64,000 bases of DNA, from contig CM022299.1 of the NCBI GenBank assembly GCA_011799875.1, forward strand, positions 214,526,070 to 214,590,069, in the 5' to 3' direction. Source of the DNA: Thinopyrum elongatum (Eukaryota; Streptophyta; Magnoliopsida; Poales; Poaceae). The translations under genes and the position numbers were made by a program. Positions 10,124 through 20,563 of this stretch are shown here, in pieces (the stretch's first letter is position 1; each line of letters opens with the position of its first letter). The notes under the pieces are model-generated. The model was given only the letters and a program-made list of their open reading frames with translations. It searched no databases and was not told where the DNA came from.

Positions 10124-10823
10124 ATGTCTAGCGGCGCTCCAATGGAGTTCGGTGAGCATAAAGTGGAGACCCACGCGAGGGAGGCAGATCTCTTGATGGT
10201 GTACACCATCGACCCGGCCGTGGTGGACGACTACATCAACACCGTTGAGCAGTTGCTTACTCGAGACAAGTACAAGGTGGTCGGCATCGACCTCCAGTAC
10301 ACCGGCGGTCGGCATCGACCTCCAGTACACCGGCGGTCGTCCCAACATAGATCAGAAGGTTACCGTCGCCCAGTTGTGCATGCACCATCATGTCCTCATC
10401 TACCACTATTGCATGGCCACAGAGCCTTGCGACCGTTTCACCAGGTTTTTCAGCAACACTGACTACAAGTTCGCTATGGTGGAAACCACCGACGATGTAA
10501 AAGAGCTCAGGGTTACGGGCTTGGCCTGCAAGAACCTTGTCGAAATCCGTGAGCACTACAGGGTCTGGGGCAGCACGAAGAAGGACTCCCTGGTTGAACT
10601 CGACTCGGCCATCATCGACCCATACTACGAAAAGATGAAGCAGGATGCCAACAGAACACGTCCTGTATCCTGGCACGGGGCCTGGATGCGGCAACTGGAT
10701 GAACCTCACCTCAGGTTCACGACCAAGAGCGTGTACACATGCTACGAGATGCACAGGCGGATCGTTGACATGAGGAAGTGCTTCGTTACCGAGATCGGCG
10801 AGGCCGGATTGAGACACAAGTAG
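10124..10823 (+). pseudogene. 3'-5' exonuclease (WRN-exo, DEDD-type)-like pseudogene
   Basis: An ATG at 10124 opens a frame resembling the plant Werner-exonuclease-like family: a VVGIDLQYTGG segment (exonuclease motif I), then AQLC...VLIYHY, a KFAMVETTDDV segment (motif II region), WGSTKKDSLVELDSAIIDPYY, and a C-terminal TTKSVYTCYEMHRRIVDM (motif III region), ending at 10823. A 28-bp unit, GGTCGGCATCGACC...ACACCGGC, is present twice in tandem at about 10277-10332. Removing one copy restores a single 223-residue frame, so this duplication alone causes the frameshift. Catalytic positions are also altered: the motif I Glu of D-x-E is Gln, and the motif III Asp is Ser. It was probably inactive as an enzyme even before the duplication. 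The family call rests on motif order and length; the inactivity is inferred from the residues. Confidence 0.75.
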
Positions 10824-10900
10824 AGCAGTAGCGGCAAGCGTCCCAAGAAGTAGATGATGATCAGATGATTGTTTATCCCAGTTAATCGTGCATGTAATAT

Positions 10901-11023
10901 ATAGTTGACTTTGGTGTGTGGAAATGTCAGGTGTGTAGTAGCCACCTATGTAATTATGCAGGTAATAGTTTACTTTGGTGTGTGCAAATGTCACGTGTGT
11001 AGTAGCCACCTATGTAATTGGAT
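10901..11023 (+). repeat. 64-bp tandem duplication downstream of the exonuclease-like pseudogene
   Basis: ATAGTTGACTTTGGTGTGTG at 10901 recurs as ATAGTTTACTTTGGTGTGTG at 10965. Both continue through GTGTAGTAGCCACCTATG. Nearly identical copies. Confidence 0.85.
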
Positions 11024-11055
11024 GTATAATTTGGTTATGCAACCATGTCCTTATA

Positions 11056-11057
<2 letters not shown>

Positions 11058-11124
<67 letters not shown>
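11058..11124. repeat. (GT)n(AT)n microsatellite
   Basis: A GT run (11058-11070) passes into an uninterrupted AT run to about 11124. Confidence 0.95.
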
Positions 11125-11129
<5 letters not shown>

Positions 11130-11133
<4 letters not shown>

Positions 11134-11661
11134 CTGTATGCAATCCCAACGCACAACACACACGTCTTATTAGCAGCAATCGTCTGTGTTATTATCGGTC
11201 TTCTCACACATTTCTGATTATAGACCTGTTTGCCGCGTATCACACACATCTTGTTAAATTGAACCGTTTCTATTCTCTTGGCTCAATGCAAACAGTTCAT
11301 CCGAGTGAACCGTATGCCGTATATCGCACACACCTTGATCTGGCTGACCGTTTCTTTTGTGTTGCCTAATCACAAACAGTTCATCCAAGTGAACCGTATG
11401 CTGTATATCACACACACCTTCATCTGGCTGCCCGTTTCTGTTCTTCTGCCTCATCGCAAATAGTTCATTGAACTGAACCGTATGCCCCTCATCGCACACG
11501 CAACTAAATTCTGAACCGTGTTTGATGCATCCGTCATCGCAAACGTTTTGCATCTTTTTGACGGGTTTTTTTACATCACCATTTGCGATTATTGCATCGC
11601 ACACAGTTTCGTCGAAGGGTCTCTGATCGTAGTGCCACGTTAGCAGCATCCTGCAGTAGTT
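11130..11661. repeat. Right subterminal repeat region of CACTA-1
   Basis: Direct repeats of about 60-65 bp, each with a GAACCGT..., ATCGCACACAC (or ATCACACACAC), a CATCTGGCTG or AATTGAACCG phrase, and a CACAAACAGTTCATCC-type phrase, between 11225 and 11480. They are followed by ATCGCAAACG and ATCGCACACAG single motifs up to the terminus. Confidence 0.65.
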
Positions 11662-11754
11662 CTTGGTTTCACAACTAAGGGAAATACCTACCTTAGGTGT
11701 ACTGCATCATCCCTTCCTCTTTGGGGAAATACCGACGCAGTTCAAGCGACATCA
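11662..11754 (+). mobile_element. Tail of the 5' LTR of Gypsy element G2
   Basis: It resumes the LTR with CTTGGTTTCACAAC and ends GCGACATCA at 11754, matching 16760-16852 with about eight differences. The first three bases are the target duplication of CACTA-1. Confidence 0.85.
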
Positions 11755-11765
11755 AAAGGAATTTC

Positions 11766-11783
11766 TGGTGCCGTTGCCGGGGA
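11766..11783 (+). other. Primer-binding site of G2 (tRNA-Asp type)
   Basis: TGGTGCCGTTGCCGGGGA lies 11 bases after the LTR end. It matches the complement of the plant tRNA-Asp 3' end apart from T for C at the fourth position; G5 has the unmutated form. Confidence 0.8.
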
Positions 11784-12030
11784 GGCATCATCAACATCTA
11801 TCAGGTTCCTAATCACAAATCTCATCTCCTTGCAATTTACATTATTTGCCATTTGCCTCTCGTTTTCATCTCCCCCACTTCATAAAAATTTGCCTTTTTA
11901 TTTGCCTTCTTTTTCATTTGCCTTTTTCTCGTTCGATCTTTTGTTTGCTTGTGATCTCGTTTGCTATCTTTGCTTGTGTGCCATGTATCTTCTATTTGCT
12001 TGCATCTTCGCTTGCTAAAAATCTATTGAT

Positions 12031-12809
12031 ATGGATCCTCATCCACTTGCTAATCTTTTCATGAGATCCAATTGTGATGAACCAATTGCTAGTGAGTTGA
12101 GTGCACTAGATTATCTTTATGAAGTTTTGCTTGAGATTCGTGAATCTGAAAATTGTGATGAAGAAATTTATAAAGTGGTTCATGTTAGCTCCTGAATGAA
12201 AAGCATGATTGCAATGATTTTTCTATAAATTCTATTAATGTCAATTGTGCTAATAATATGCAAAACCCCAAGCTTGGGGATGCTAATTTTGATATGTCCA
12301 CTACTTATTGTAATGATCATGATTGGGATGATAATGTTTCTTTTGATATTGAAAATTTATTAAAGACTCATGATGAATATGATATTGATAATAATGCTTG
12401 CAATAATATTGAAAGTGTGTTTGGAAGAGCGTCAACTTTAAGTAAAAATAATCCCACTGTTTTGGAAGAGTGTCAACTTTACATGCATGTGGATCATGTA
12501 GAAAATATTTTATGTGATAGCTATATTGTGGAATTTGATTATGATCCTACATGTAATTATTATGAGAGAGGAAAATATGGTTGTAGAAATTTTCATGTCA
12601 CTAAATTACCTCTCGTTATGTTGAGATTGCTATTGTTTCTTTCTTCTTCCTTGCATATGCTAGATATTTCTTGTCTTGATAATTTGTTTACTTATAAAAT
12701 CCCTATACATCGGAAGTATTTTAGACTTAAATGTGTTTGTCACATGTATTATGATGCTCTCTTTGTGTTTCAATTATTGTCTTTCATGCGAGCATCATCA
12801 AAATTATGA
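12031..12809 (+). pseudogene. Decayed ORF of unknown function in G2
   Basis: An ATG at 12031 opens a frame (MDPHPLANLFMRSNCDEP...) that stops at about 12193 by a one-base shift. The adjacent frame then carries on from LLNEKHDCNDFSINSINVNC to 12809, so one ORF of roughly 255 residues is implied. The product would be rich in Asp, Asn, Glu and Cys with a hydrophobic Leu-rich stretch near the end (LPLVMLRLLLFLSSSLHML). It has no gag or polymerase motif that I recognise. Its position just after the primer site is where gag would lie, so it may be a replaced or highly derived gag-region protein of this non-autonomous family; that is speculation. Confidence 0.45.
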
Positions 12810-13719
12810 ATGCCTAGCTAGGGGCATAAAACGATAGCGCTTGTTCGGAGGCAACCCAATGATAAATTTATTTTTGCCTTTTTCTTTCTGTTCTTGAGTG
12901 TTTTCACAATTATTCCTCTGTTATGATTGTGTTTTTTTATGTTTTAATTAGTAATTGTGCCAAGTAAAGCCTTTGGGATAGCTTTGGTGATAGTTGATTT
13001 GATCCTGTTGAAAAACAGAAACTTTTGCATCCAGTAACAGAATTGTTTAAATTCATGGAAGTGACAAAAAATTCTGAATTTGTTACACAAGATTTATATA
13101 CATATTGCCTATGTTTCCCTAATTTTTCATAATTTTTGCAGTTACATAAGTATGAGAACAATTCGCATATTTACAGACTGTTCTGTTTTTGAAAGATTCT
13201 GTTTTCTTTGCATTGTGTGCTTGTTTTGATGAATCTATGGATTGTATCGGGGGGTATAAGCCATGGAAAAGTTCGAATATAGTAGATATAATTCAATAAC
13301 AAAATTTGAATGGGTTTGCCACAGTACTTAAAGTAAAGATTGGCTTTGTTATACTAACGGATCTCACGAAGGTTTTGTTAAGTTTTGTGTGATTGAAGTT
13401 TTCAAGTTTTGGGTGAGATCGCGATGGATGAAGGAATAAGGATTGAAAAGAGCCTAAGCTTGGGGATGCCCCATGGCACCCCAAGTTAATATTCTAGTAG
13501 AACCAAGCAAGTAAGCTTGGAGATGCCCCGGAAGGCATCCCCTCTTTCTTCTAACGACCATCGGTATTTTACTTGGAGCTATATTTTTATTCGTCACATA
13601 TCATGAGTTTTGCTTGGAGCGTCTTGTATTATATGAGTCTTTGCTTGTTTTTCTTTTTAGTTTGTCACAAGTATCCTTGCTGGACTCACCTATTTGAGAG
13701 AGCCAAAATTATTCTATGA

Positions 13720-13990
13720 TTTGTTAGAATTGCTCTTCATGCTTCACTTAAATTTTTTGAGCTATGGAATTGCTCTAGTGCTTCACTTATATCTTTTTGA
13801 GCACGGTGTGCTTTAATATTTTTGAAGAAATGCTCTCATGCTTCACTTAGATTTATTTGAGATTTAGTAAATTTTTGAAGAAATTATCTCATGCTTCACT
13901 TATATTATTTTGAGAGACAAAAATTTTATGCTCATGTTCTTCACTTAGATTTATTTGAGCTTATCAAAAGCAATTGCAATATATGAAACT
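13720..13990 (+). repeat. Tandem repeats, about 60-70 bp, in the G2 3' untranslated region
   Basis: The phrase CATGCTTCACTTA(G/A)ATTT(A/T)TTTGAG recurs four to five times (near 13738, 13782, 13840, 13890 and 13940), spaced by AT-rich filler. Confidence 0.75.
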
Positions 13991-14467
13991 AGTCCCAAAG
14001 TGATAGATATTCAAGAGGGATATAATAAAAACTTTCATGAAGATCATTGGACAAAATAAACTTGATTCTTTGTAATAGTTTTGAGATATGATGATAGTGA
14101 TATGTGAGTCATGTTGGTGAGTAATTGTGCTTTAGTAAGAATATTGGTGTTAAGGTTTGTGATTCCCTATGCAAGCACAAAAGTCAATAGTTATGGAATG
14201 AAATTACATCCTACTTATGGTGCATTATTCGGTGTTAGTTATGCTTAATGCTCGCTTATGTAAATTTTCGTTTCTTGGTTGGTTGCTTCTCAATCTTTTT
14301 GCTAGCCTCCACTTGTACTAAGTAGAAATACTAATTATGCATCCAAAAACTTTAAACCCAGTTTTGCCATATGAGTCCACCATACCTACCTATATGTGAT
14401 ATTTCCATGCCATTCTAAGCAAATTTGTATGTGCCATCTCTAATTTTCAAAATGAATTACTTTTTGT

Positions 14468-15287
14468 GTGCCCGTACCGCTCATGAAGCGGCAGGGGGTG
14501 GCCAATATTTTCCATGCTAAATGTGTTATTCTCAAGATGAGTATTTATTCACTTGTCATTGCACGAGAGTATGGCGGTAATAGGGATGCCCAATCCCGAA
14601 ATGAAAAAGAAATTTACTTTATGTTGTCAAATAATAAATTCCTTGGAGAGTGTTGGTATGGACGGTACCCGTGGATACGGCTAGCCGTGGAGTATGAAAG
14701 TATGGTGGAAAAAGGAATAAACTTTATTTTATGTTTGGGGACCGCCTATGATATATCTAGCATGGAAAGTGTTGGGAGTTACTCGGTCGTTTTCGTTGAC
14801 GGGAAAAGTATACCTCTCAAAAAAAATTATCTCTCAATTTAAGCTTTGAGCTCTGGCACCTCTAGAAATCCCTACTTCCCTCTGCGAAGGGCCTATCCAT
14901 TTACTTTATGTAATTTTTATTTTTATTTGAGTCTCCATCTTCTCTTATAAAGCACCAACTAGGGAGCACTATGATCATACTTGAGCATTGGATGTAGCTA
15001 ATATGCGAGCGTGTTTCATGAATGGATCAATGATTGAGCATGATGGGCTAGGGATAACTTTCTTTATTGTTGATAATTTGAAAGACATGGTTGCTTGTCG
15101 ATATGCTTGAGTATTGAAATCTTCATGTCAAAACTAGACTATTGCTTTGAACCATATAAAAGTCCAAATGTCCATGCTACAAAAGAAAAGAATATGTGAT
15201 GAACATGTTAGGCAACATTCCACATCAAAAATTCTGTTTTTATCATTTACCTACTCGAGGACGAGTAGGAATTAAGCTTGGGGATGC
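14468..15287 (+). other. Conserved non-coding 3' region of G2, ending in the polypurine tract
   Basis: A 124-codon open frame at 14468-14842 is not credited as a gene. The same DNA, inverted and full of stops, occurs in G5 at about 54370-54760, so it is shared untranslated sequence. Shared phrases include the one around GGGGACCGCCTATGATAT and the CCCTCTGCGAAGGGCC block. It ends with AAGCTTGGGGATGC directly before the LTR. Confidence 0.6.
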
Positions 15288-16852
15288 TGATACGTCTCCA
15301 ACGTATCTATAATTTTTGCTTGTTTCATGCTATTATATTATCATTCTTGGATGTTTTATAATCATTTTATAGCAACTTTATATCATTTTTTGGGACTAAC
15401 CTATTGACATAGTGCCGAGTGCGAGTTGCTGTTTTTTGCTTCACAAAATATCAGTACCAAACGGAGTCCAAAGGCAGCGAAACTTTTTGGAGATTTTTTC
15501 TGGACCAGAAGACACCCGGTGGGCCAAGAAAGTACCAGAGGGGAGGCCCATGGTGGGCACAACCCACCAGGGCGCGCCCAGGAGCCCAGGCGCGCCCAGA
15601 TGGGTTGTGCCCTCCACGGAAACCTCCCGCATCGCCTCATCGCCCTATAAATTCCCAAATATTCCAGAAACCCTAAAGGAGTCGATGAAACACAATTCCA
15701 GCCGCCGCAAGTTCCAGAACCACGAGATCCAATCTAGACACCATCACGGAGGGGTTCATCATCCTCATTGGTGCCTCTTCGATGATGCGTGAGTAGTCCA
15801 CCATAGACCTAAGGGTCCGTAGGCAGTAGCTATATGGCTTCCTCTCTCTCTTTTGATTCTCAATACAATGGTCTCTTGGAGATCTATTTGATGTAACTCT
15901 TTTTGCAGTGTGTTTTTTGTGATCCGATGAACTTTGAGTTTATGATCAGATCTATATCCATGAATATTATTTGAGTTTTCTTTGATCTCTTATATGCATG
16001 ATTATTTATAACCTCGTATTTCTTCTTCAAATCTTTGGTTTAGTTAGGCCAACTAAAACGATTTTTCTTGCCATGGGAAGAGGTGCTTTGTGATGGGTTT
16101 GATCTTGCGGTGTTCTTTCCCAGTGACAGAAGGGGCAGCAAGACACGCATGTATCGTTGCTATTAAGGATAACAATATGTGAGCTATTCCTACATGAATA
16201 GATCTCGTCTACATCATGTCATAGTTCTTATTGCATTACTCCGTTTCTCCATAAACTTAATACACTAGATGCATGCTGGATAGTGGTCGATGTGTGGAGT
16301 AATAGTAGTAGATGCAGGGAGGAGTCGGTCTACTAATCTTGGACATGATGCCTATATATTGATCATTGCCTTGGATATCGTCATAATTATTCGATCTTCT
16401 ATCAATTGCCCAAAATTAATTTGTTTACCCACCGTGTGCTATTTTTGAAGAGAAGCCACTAGTGAAATCTACGACCCCCGGGTCTATTCTTTATCATATT
16501 TGCTTTGAGATCTATTTTTATTCGCTTTTATTTTTAGATCTATTATTCCAAAAACCCAAAAATACCTTGCTGCACTTTTTTATTACTTATTTTATTTCGC
16601 ATTTTATCGAGAGCTATTTATCCAATCTACCACAATTTATCTATCTTTTTACCGTGGAGGGATTGACAACCCCTCTTACGCGTTGGGTTGCAAGTATTTG
16701 TTCTTTGTGTGCAGGTACTGTTTACATAGTGTTGCTTGGTTCTCCTACGGGATTGATACCTTGGTTTCACAACTGAGGGAAATACCTAGTGTAGCTGTAC
16801 TGCATCATCCCTTCCTCTTTGGGGAAATACTGATGCAGTTCAAGCGACATCA
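15288..16852 (+). mobile_element. 3' LTR of Gypsy element G2
   Basis: It starts TGATACGTCTCCAACG directly after the polypurine tract and ends GCGACATCA. Length is 1565 bp. The two remaining pieces of the 5' LTR (1-212 and 11662-11754) differ from it at about 6-7% of positions by eye, so this is an old element. The termini and AT-rich U5 resemble the Sabrina/WHAM group of Triticeae LTRs. The flank at 16853 is G1 sequence. Confidence 0.9.
15646..15653 (+). promoter_or_regulatory. TATA box in the G2 3' LTR
   Basis: TATAAATT follows a GC-rich U3 stretch (GGCGCGCCCAGG type) and precedes a CA-rich start region, the usual layout of a grass LTR promoter. Confidence 0.6.
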
Positions 16853-18145
16853 CCCATTTTGCATCTTTTTGCCATTCTACCACCACCATTCGCTTTCCGC
16901 ACTACTTCCCTTTGGTATTTGAGCTTTTGAGTTGCGGTTCACCGTGTCCTAAGGTGTTTTGGCTACTTAGGGACCGTTCGTCTTCGACATCACCGCCACT
17001 CATCATCGCCTCGGACTCCACATCGACAACGACCATTTCATCTGCATACTAACCGTAAGCAAGGACGGTAGCCTCAACAACATCTTGTACTCATACCTTG
17101 CCATTACATTTGATAGCCTCGAGCCATTTTGTGTCACTTACCTATCGAGACTAGCGAATTGAGTATTGCCGGGCCACGCTCTTTGTGCACCTTTAGTGAT
17201 AATCCTATACCGCATAACTACATTTAACATGCAATCATCTTGCTATCATCATTGTGCCATATAAGTCTCTCCCATGCATATCATACTTCGTTGTCTCATA
17301 CACCGGCTCGCGCATCAAGCATTGTGGCATAGTAAAAAAAAGCTTTTATGCAAAAGAAGAGAAACAAAAGAGCTTGTAAGCAATAGCATTGAGCCATTTT
17401 GCATCATTCCATCATAGTGATCCATACATACTTAGGATACTTGGGATTAAAGACGGCACGTTACTCTCATAGGTTGGTGCACAAGCGTATCTAGCCCATT
17501 TGAGCAATCGAGCTAGCGTCTCTCTAGTATCCGTACAACAAGAGCATTTTTCGTGGTTACACATTTTGAGCTCATTCCTTGGTTGTGCAGATCCCATTTA
17601 TCTTCCGTGTGTGTGTTCCTAGTGATATCCTTGGGTTTGATCTATTTGCCTTACTTGAAAATTGTTCATCTTTTCAACATTATCAATATCTTGGCTAACA
17701 CTTCTTGAATTTTGTGCCACTCTTCCCAACCAAGCTACTCTATAAGCCTTTACTTGTAGGTGTGAGAAAGCAAAACCCGGTACCAGTTCTCCTATTATAG
17801 CATTCCGCTGAGTGATACTCGATACATCATCAATCTTCAGAAAAGGTAACTGTGAGAGCCTAGCTTAATAGGAATGATAGACTACTCATATCAACAAGGA
17901 ATTCCTTGTTTTCCGGAAGCCCATTCGAAAAGAAATCCAAAGTTAAGCGTGCTTGACTTGGGGTAATTCTAGGATGAGTGGCCGACCGGGAAGTAGCTCC
18001 CGGGTGGACACGAGTGAGGACAAAGTGCGCAGGAAAGACTAGTGTTGGTCTGTGGGGCCAGTCTTGATCCCGCCAGGCCTAACAGGGTGTTACAGTAACT
18101 TAGGTATTGTTCTCCCATTTTCCTACTCACCACCACTTGGTTATT
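16853..18145 (+). other. 5' leader of G1 upstream of gag
   Basis: No long frame. It is Ser/Pro-codon-like C/T-rich sequence with phrases such as AGCCATTTTGCATC occurring twice (near 17112 and 17392). No primer site was recognised, so the G1 5' LTR boundary is not in view. Confidence 0.4.
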
Positions 18146-19928
18146 ATGGATAGGCCAAGTTCTTCGGCGAACCCACTCTTCGAGGATCAAGATGACGAAC
18201 GTGACTACGTCACTAAGAATCACTTCTTTGTCGCCCAACGAGCTCTCCATCAAGAAAGTGAAGCATTGGGTGATCGCATTGAGCAACTTGCCATCGACCT
18301 ATGACAATCGGAAGCAAGACAACGGGACTATCTTGACGCCAAGATCAACACTCAAATGGAGGAATTTCACAACATGATCGTGAGCCGCGCATCCTCCACC
18401 ACTTCTTCGTCAAGACGACACCACTCAAGTCGCCACTCTTCGGCCTACTCTTCTTCCGATGCAAGTCCTCCTCGAGCTCGATCACCTCGCCACAACGACA
18501 ACCAAAATTCATTCCATGGCAATGGTTTGCAAGATCGAGTCCGAGCATGTGAAAGAGCACGCCGCCAAGAACAAGATGCTGTGGACCACGAGCAGCCTCC
18601 ACAACTGCAATGGCAAGCACCTCAAGACGGCAATGTGATTTGGCAAGAACAAAGACGCCATGATGAACAAGCCCTCGAAGCACAATGTGCACTCTGTGAG
18701 GCCATTAGAGCCATCACCGAATGCAACCGTCAAGTGCGTGAACAAGAAGAAGCACTTCACCAAGAATGACAAGATGAAGCCACTCGCCATGAGGAGCAAC
18801 AAGAAAGAAGGAACCGGGCGCAAATGCCTCGACCTAATCGGCAAGTCCATCAAGAGGAGCGTGAAATTGAAGACTCTCCTCCACGCCAAGTGTGACATAA
18901 CCATCGTCAACATGATGAAGAACTACGCTACGAAAAGCTCAAGTTCATGATGCCCAAGTTCTCTGGAAGCACCGATCCTGAAGAATATCTCTCTTGGGCA
19001 TTGAAGGTCGACAAGATATTCCGTCTTCACAACTATGACGAGGAGAAGAAAATCGCCATGTCCTCCCTTGAGTTTCAAGACTACGTCCTCATTTGGTGGG
19101 AACAAGTGCTCGCAAGACGAAGGGAGAGAGGCGAACCACCCATCACGACTTGGACACAAATGAAGGATGTCATGAGAGCTCGCTTTGTGCCTACACACTA
19201 CACCCGCGATCTCTTCAAGAAGTTGCAACTTCTCAAGCAAGGCACAAAGACGGTGGAAGAATACTACCTATAAATGGAGATTGCCATGATACGAGCCAAT
19301 GTCAAGGAAGATGACGAGCAAACTATGGCACGCTTCTTGAACGGCCTCAATCACCCAATAAAGAAGATTGCCGACTTCCAACCATACTCCAACCTTCTCG
19401 AGCTAGTTCATCAAGCGACCAAGGCCGAGCGACAAGTGCAAGATGACTTCAAATACGCCAAGTACTCTTCCAAGACCTACGGCTCCCACACTCAAGCTCC
19501 CATAACTTCGGCACCTCCTACCTTGACTAGAGCATCCCCAAGCAACGACGACAAGCCAAGTTACAAGAAAACTTCGACATCTTCAAGGCATCCTCCTACT
19601 GCAAGCAACTTCAAGCCGCGAGCTTCATCTTCATCTACTCCAATGGATGAGACCGTCAAGATGAGTTCCATCAAATGCTTCACATGTCAAGGCCGCGACT
19701 ACAAGGCATTCGAGTGCCCACTCGACGCACCATGATCGCCAACGACGACGACACCTATGCCTCCTTGAGCGAGGAAGAAATGGAAGCACTTGAGCACGTG
19801 GCCATGTACCGGTGAGTGAATGAAGAGGAAAATGATCAAGTCTTTTGTGACAATGATTCAAGCCCCGATCTTGTTGTATCCAAGGTCTTGACAGCTTCCA
19901 CACCAAAGCGGGCATCAATGGACGTTCC
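18146..19928 (+). pseudogene. gag pseudogene of G1
   Basis: From the ATG at 18146 one frame runs to 19737. It is broken only by stops: TGA at 18302, TGA near 18767, TGA near 18891 and TAA at 19271, all readable as CGA or CAA with C changed to T. The product has a charged Ser/His/Gln-rich N-terminal part, then a retrotransposon gag domain (PKFSGSTDPEEYLSWALKVD to about 19360, with WWEQV and FVPTHYTRDLFKKLQ). A zinc knuckle near 19673 (CFTC...C) has its His replaced by Tyr. After 19735 the continuation is in another frame (DDDTYASLSEEEMEAL) with further stops. Gag would form the particle shell; this copy cannot be made. Confidence 0.85.
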
Positions 19929-20563
19929 GTGAAGGTCATCATCAACGGAGGAAGTTGTCACAATTTGGCAAGTGAAGAGCTATGTTCCAAGCTACAATTG
20001 GTCAAGATGAAGCATCCTCACCCCTACAAGGTCCAATGGCTTAGCGAATCTGGCATTATTCAAGTAGAGCATACCGTGCAAGTTTCATTCAAGATCGGCG
20101 CATACGAAGACACCTTGGAGTGTGATGTGGTTCCTATGTCCGTGTGCCATCTCCTCTTTGGAAGACCTTGGCAATTCGACCGCGGCGTCATCCACAATGG
20201 AAGAACAAACCACTATAGCTTCAAGATGAAGGGCAAGGAGTACATGCTACGACCTATGTCGCCAAGTCAAGTGATCGCCGACAAGCAAGCCTCAAAACAT
20301 CATGGAGAGACTAGTGAGCGAGTGAACCACCACAAAGAGAGTGAGCGCCACAAGCCCAAAGTGAGTGAATCTACGATGAGAGACAAAAACTTAGTCCTCC
20401 TAGCCACCAAATGCGAGATGAGAGAAGTGTGTGAGAAGCCATCTAGTGTTCTACACTATGTCCTCGTATGCAAAGATGAAGCGGCACGAACTAACACCTC
20501 TAATCATCTACCTATAGTTCTAATCTTTTGCAGGAGTTCGCAGACGTATTTCCTAATGAGCTA
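19929..20563 (+). pseudogene. Aspartic protease region of G1 pol
   Basis: The frame starts VKVIINGGSCHNLAS. In relatives the active site reads D-G-G or D-S-G, so the catalytic Asp is Asn here (one G-to-A change). A conserved HLLFGRPWQFDRGVIHNGRTN segment follows at about residue 75. The frame then passes through a charged linker and reaches the start of the RT region (CRSSQTYFLMSY in this frame; the ancestral LQEFADVFPNEL in another) just before the G3 solo LTR interrupts it at 20564. Confidence 0.8.

Larger units (their letters stand above)
213..11661. mobile_element. CACTA-1, CACTA-like DNA transposon carrying gene remnants
   Basis: The LTR of G2 is split exactly here: its sequence stops after GATACCTT (ends 212) and resumes with CTTGGTTTCAC at 11662, giving a 3-bp target duplication CTT (210-212 and 11662-11664). 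The ends read CATTGGTACAG and CTGCAGTAGTT, which I read as a decayed CACTA-type terminal repeat with ends mutated from CACT.../...AGTG. Both ends carry arrays of motifs such as CGCACACGG and GCAAACGGTT, the usual subterminal pattern of plant CACTA elements. No transposase was recognised inside; the interior holds a B3-like gene piece, an F-box pseudogene, an exonuclease-like pseudogene, MITEs and tandem repeats. It is therefore non-autonomous, or a composite of two elements. The insertion boundaries are firm; the superfamily call is inference. Confidence 0.65.
11755..15287 (+). mobile_element. Internal region of Gypsy element G2 (non-autonomous)
   Basis: Lies between the two LTRs of G2. A tRNA-Asp-type primer site follows the 5' LTR, and an A/G-rich AAGCTTGGGGATGC polypurine tract (about 15274-15287) precedes the 3' LTR. 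I find no gag, protease, RT or integrase motif in any frame, only a decayed ORF of unknown function at 12031-12809 and a long AT-rich untranslated part. The element would have depended on enzymes from a related family. Blocks near 14480-14900 match, inverted, 54370-54760 in G5, which ties G2 to the same Athila-like group. Confidence 0.75.

Noticed and set aside
11010..11369. Frames with Ile-Tyr runs around 11060-11125
   Set aside because: Direct translation of an AT microsatellite.
14468..14842. A 124-codon frame in G2
   Set aside because: The matching region in G5 is full of stops, so the similarity is at the DNA level and not coding.
15401..15800. Several overlapping frames in the G2 3' LTR
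   Set aside because: They fall in the GC-rich U3 promoter part of the LTR; all are short, in competing frames, and absent from known Gypsy coding content.
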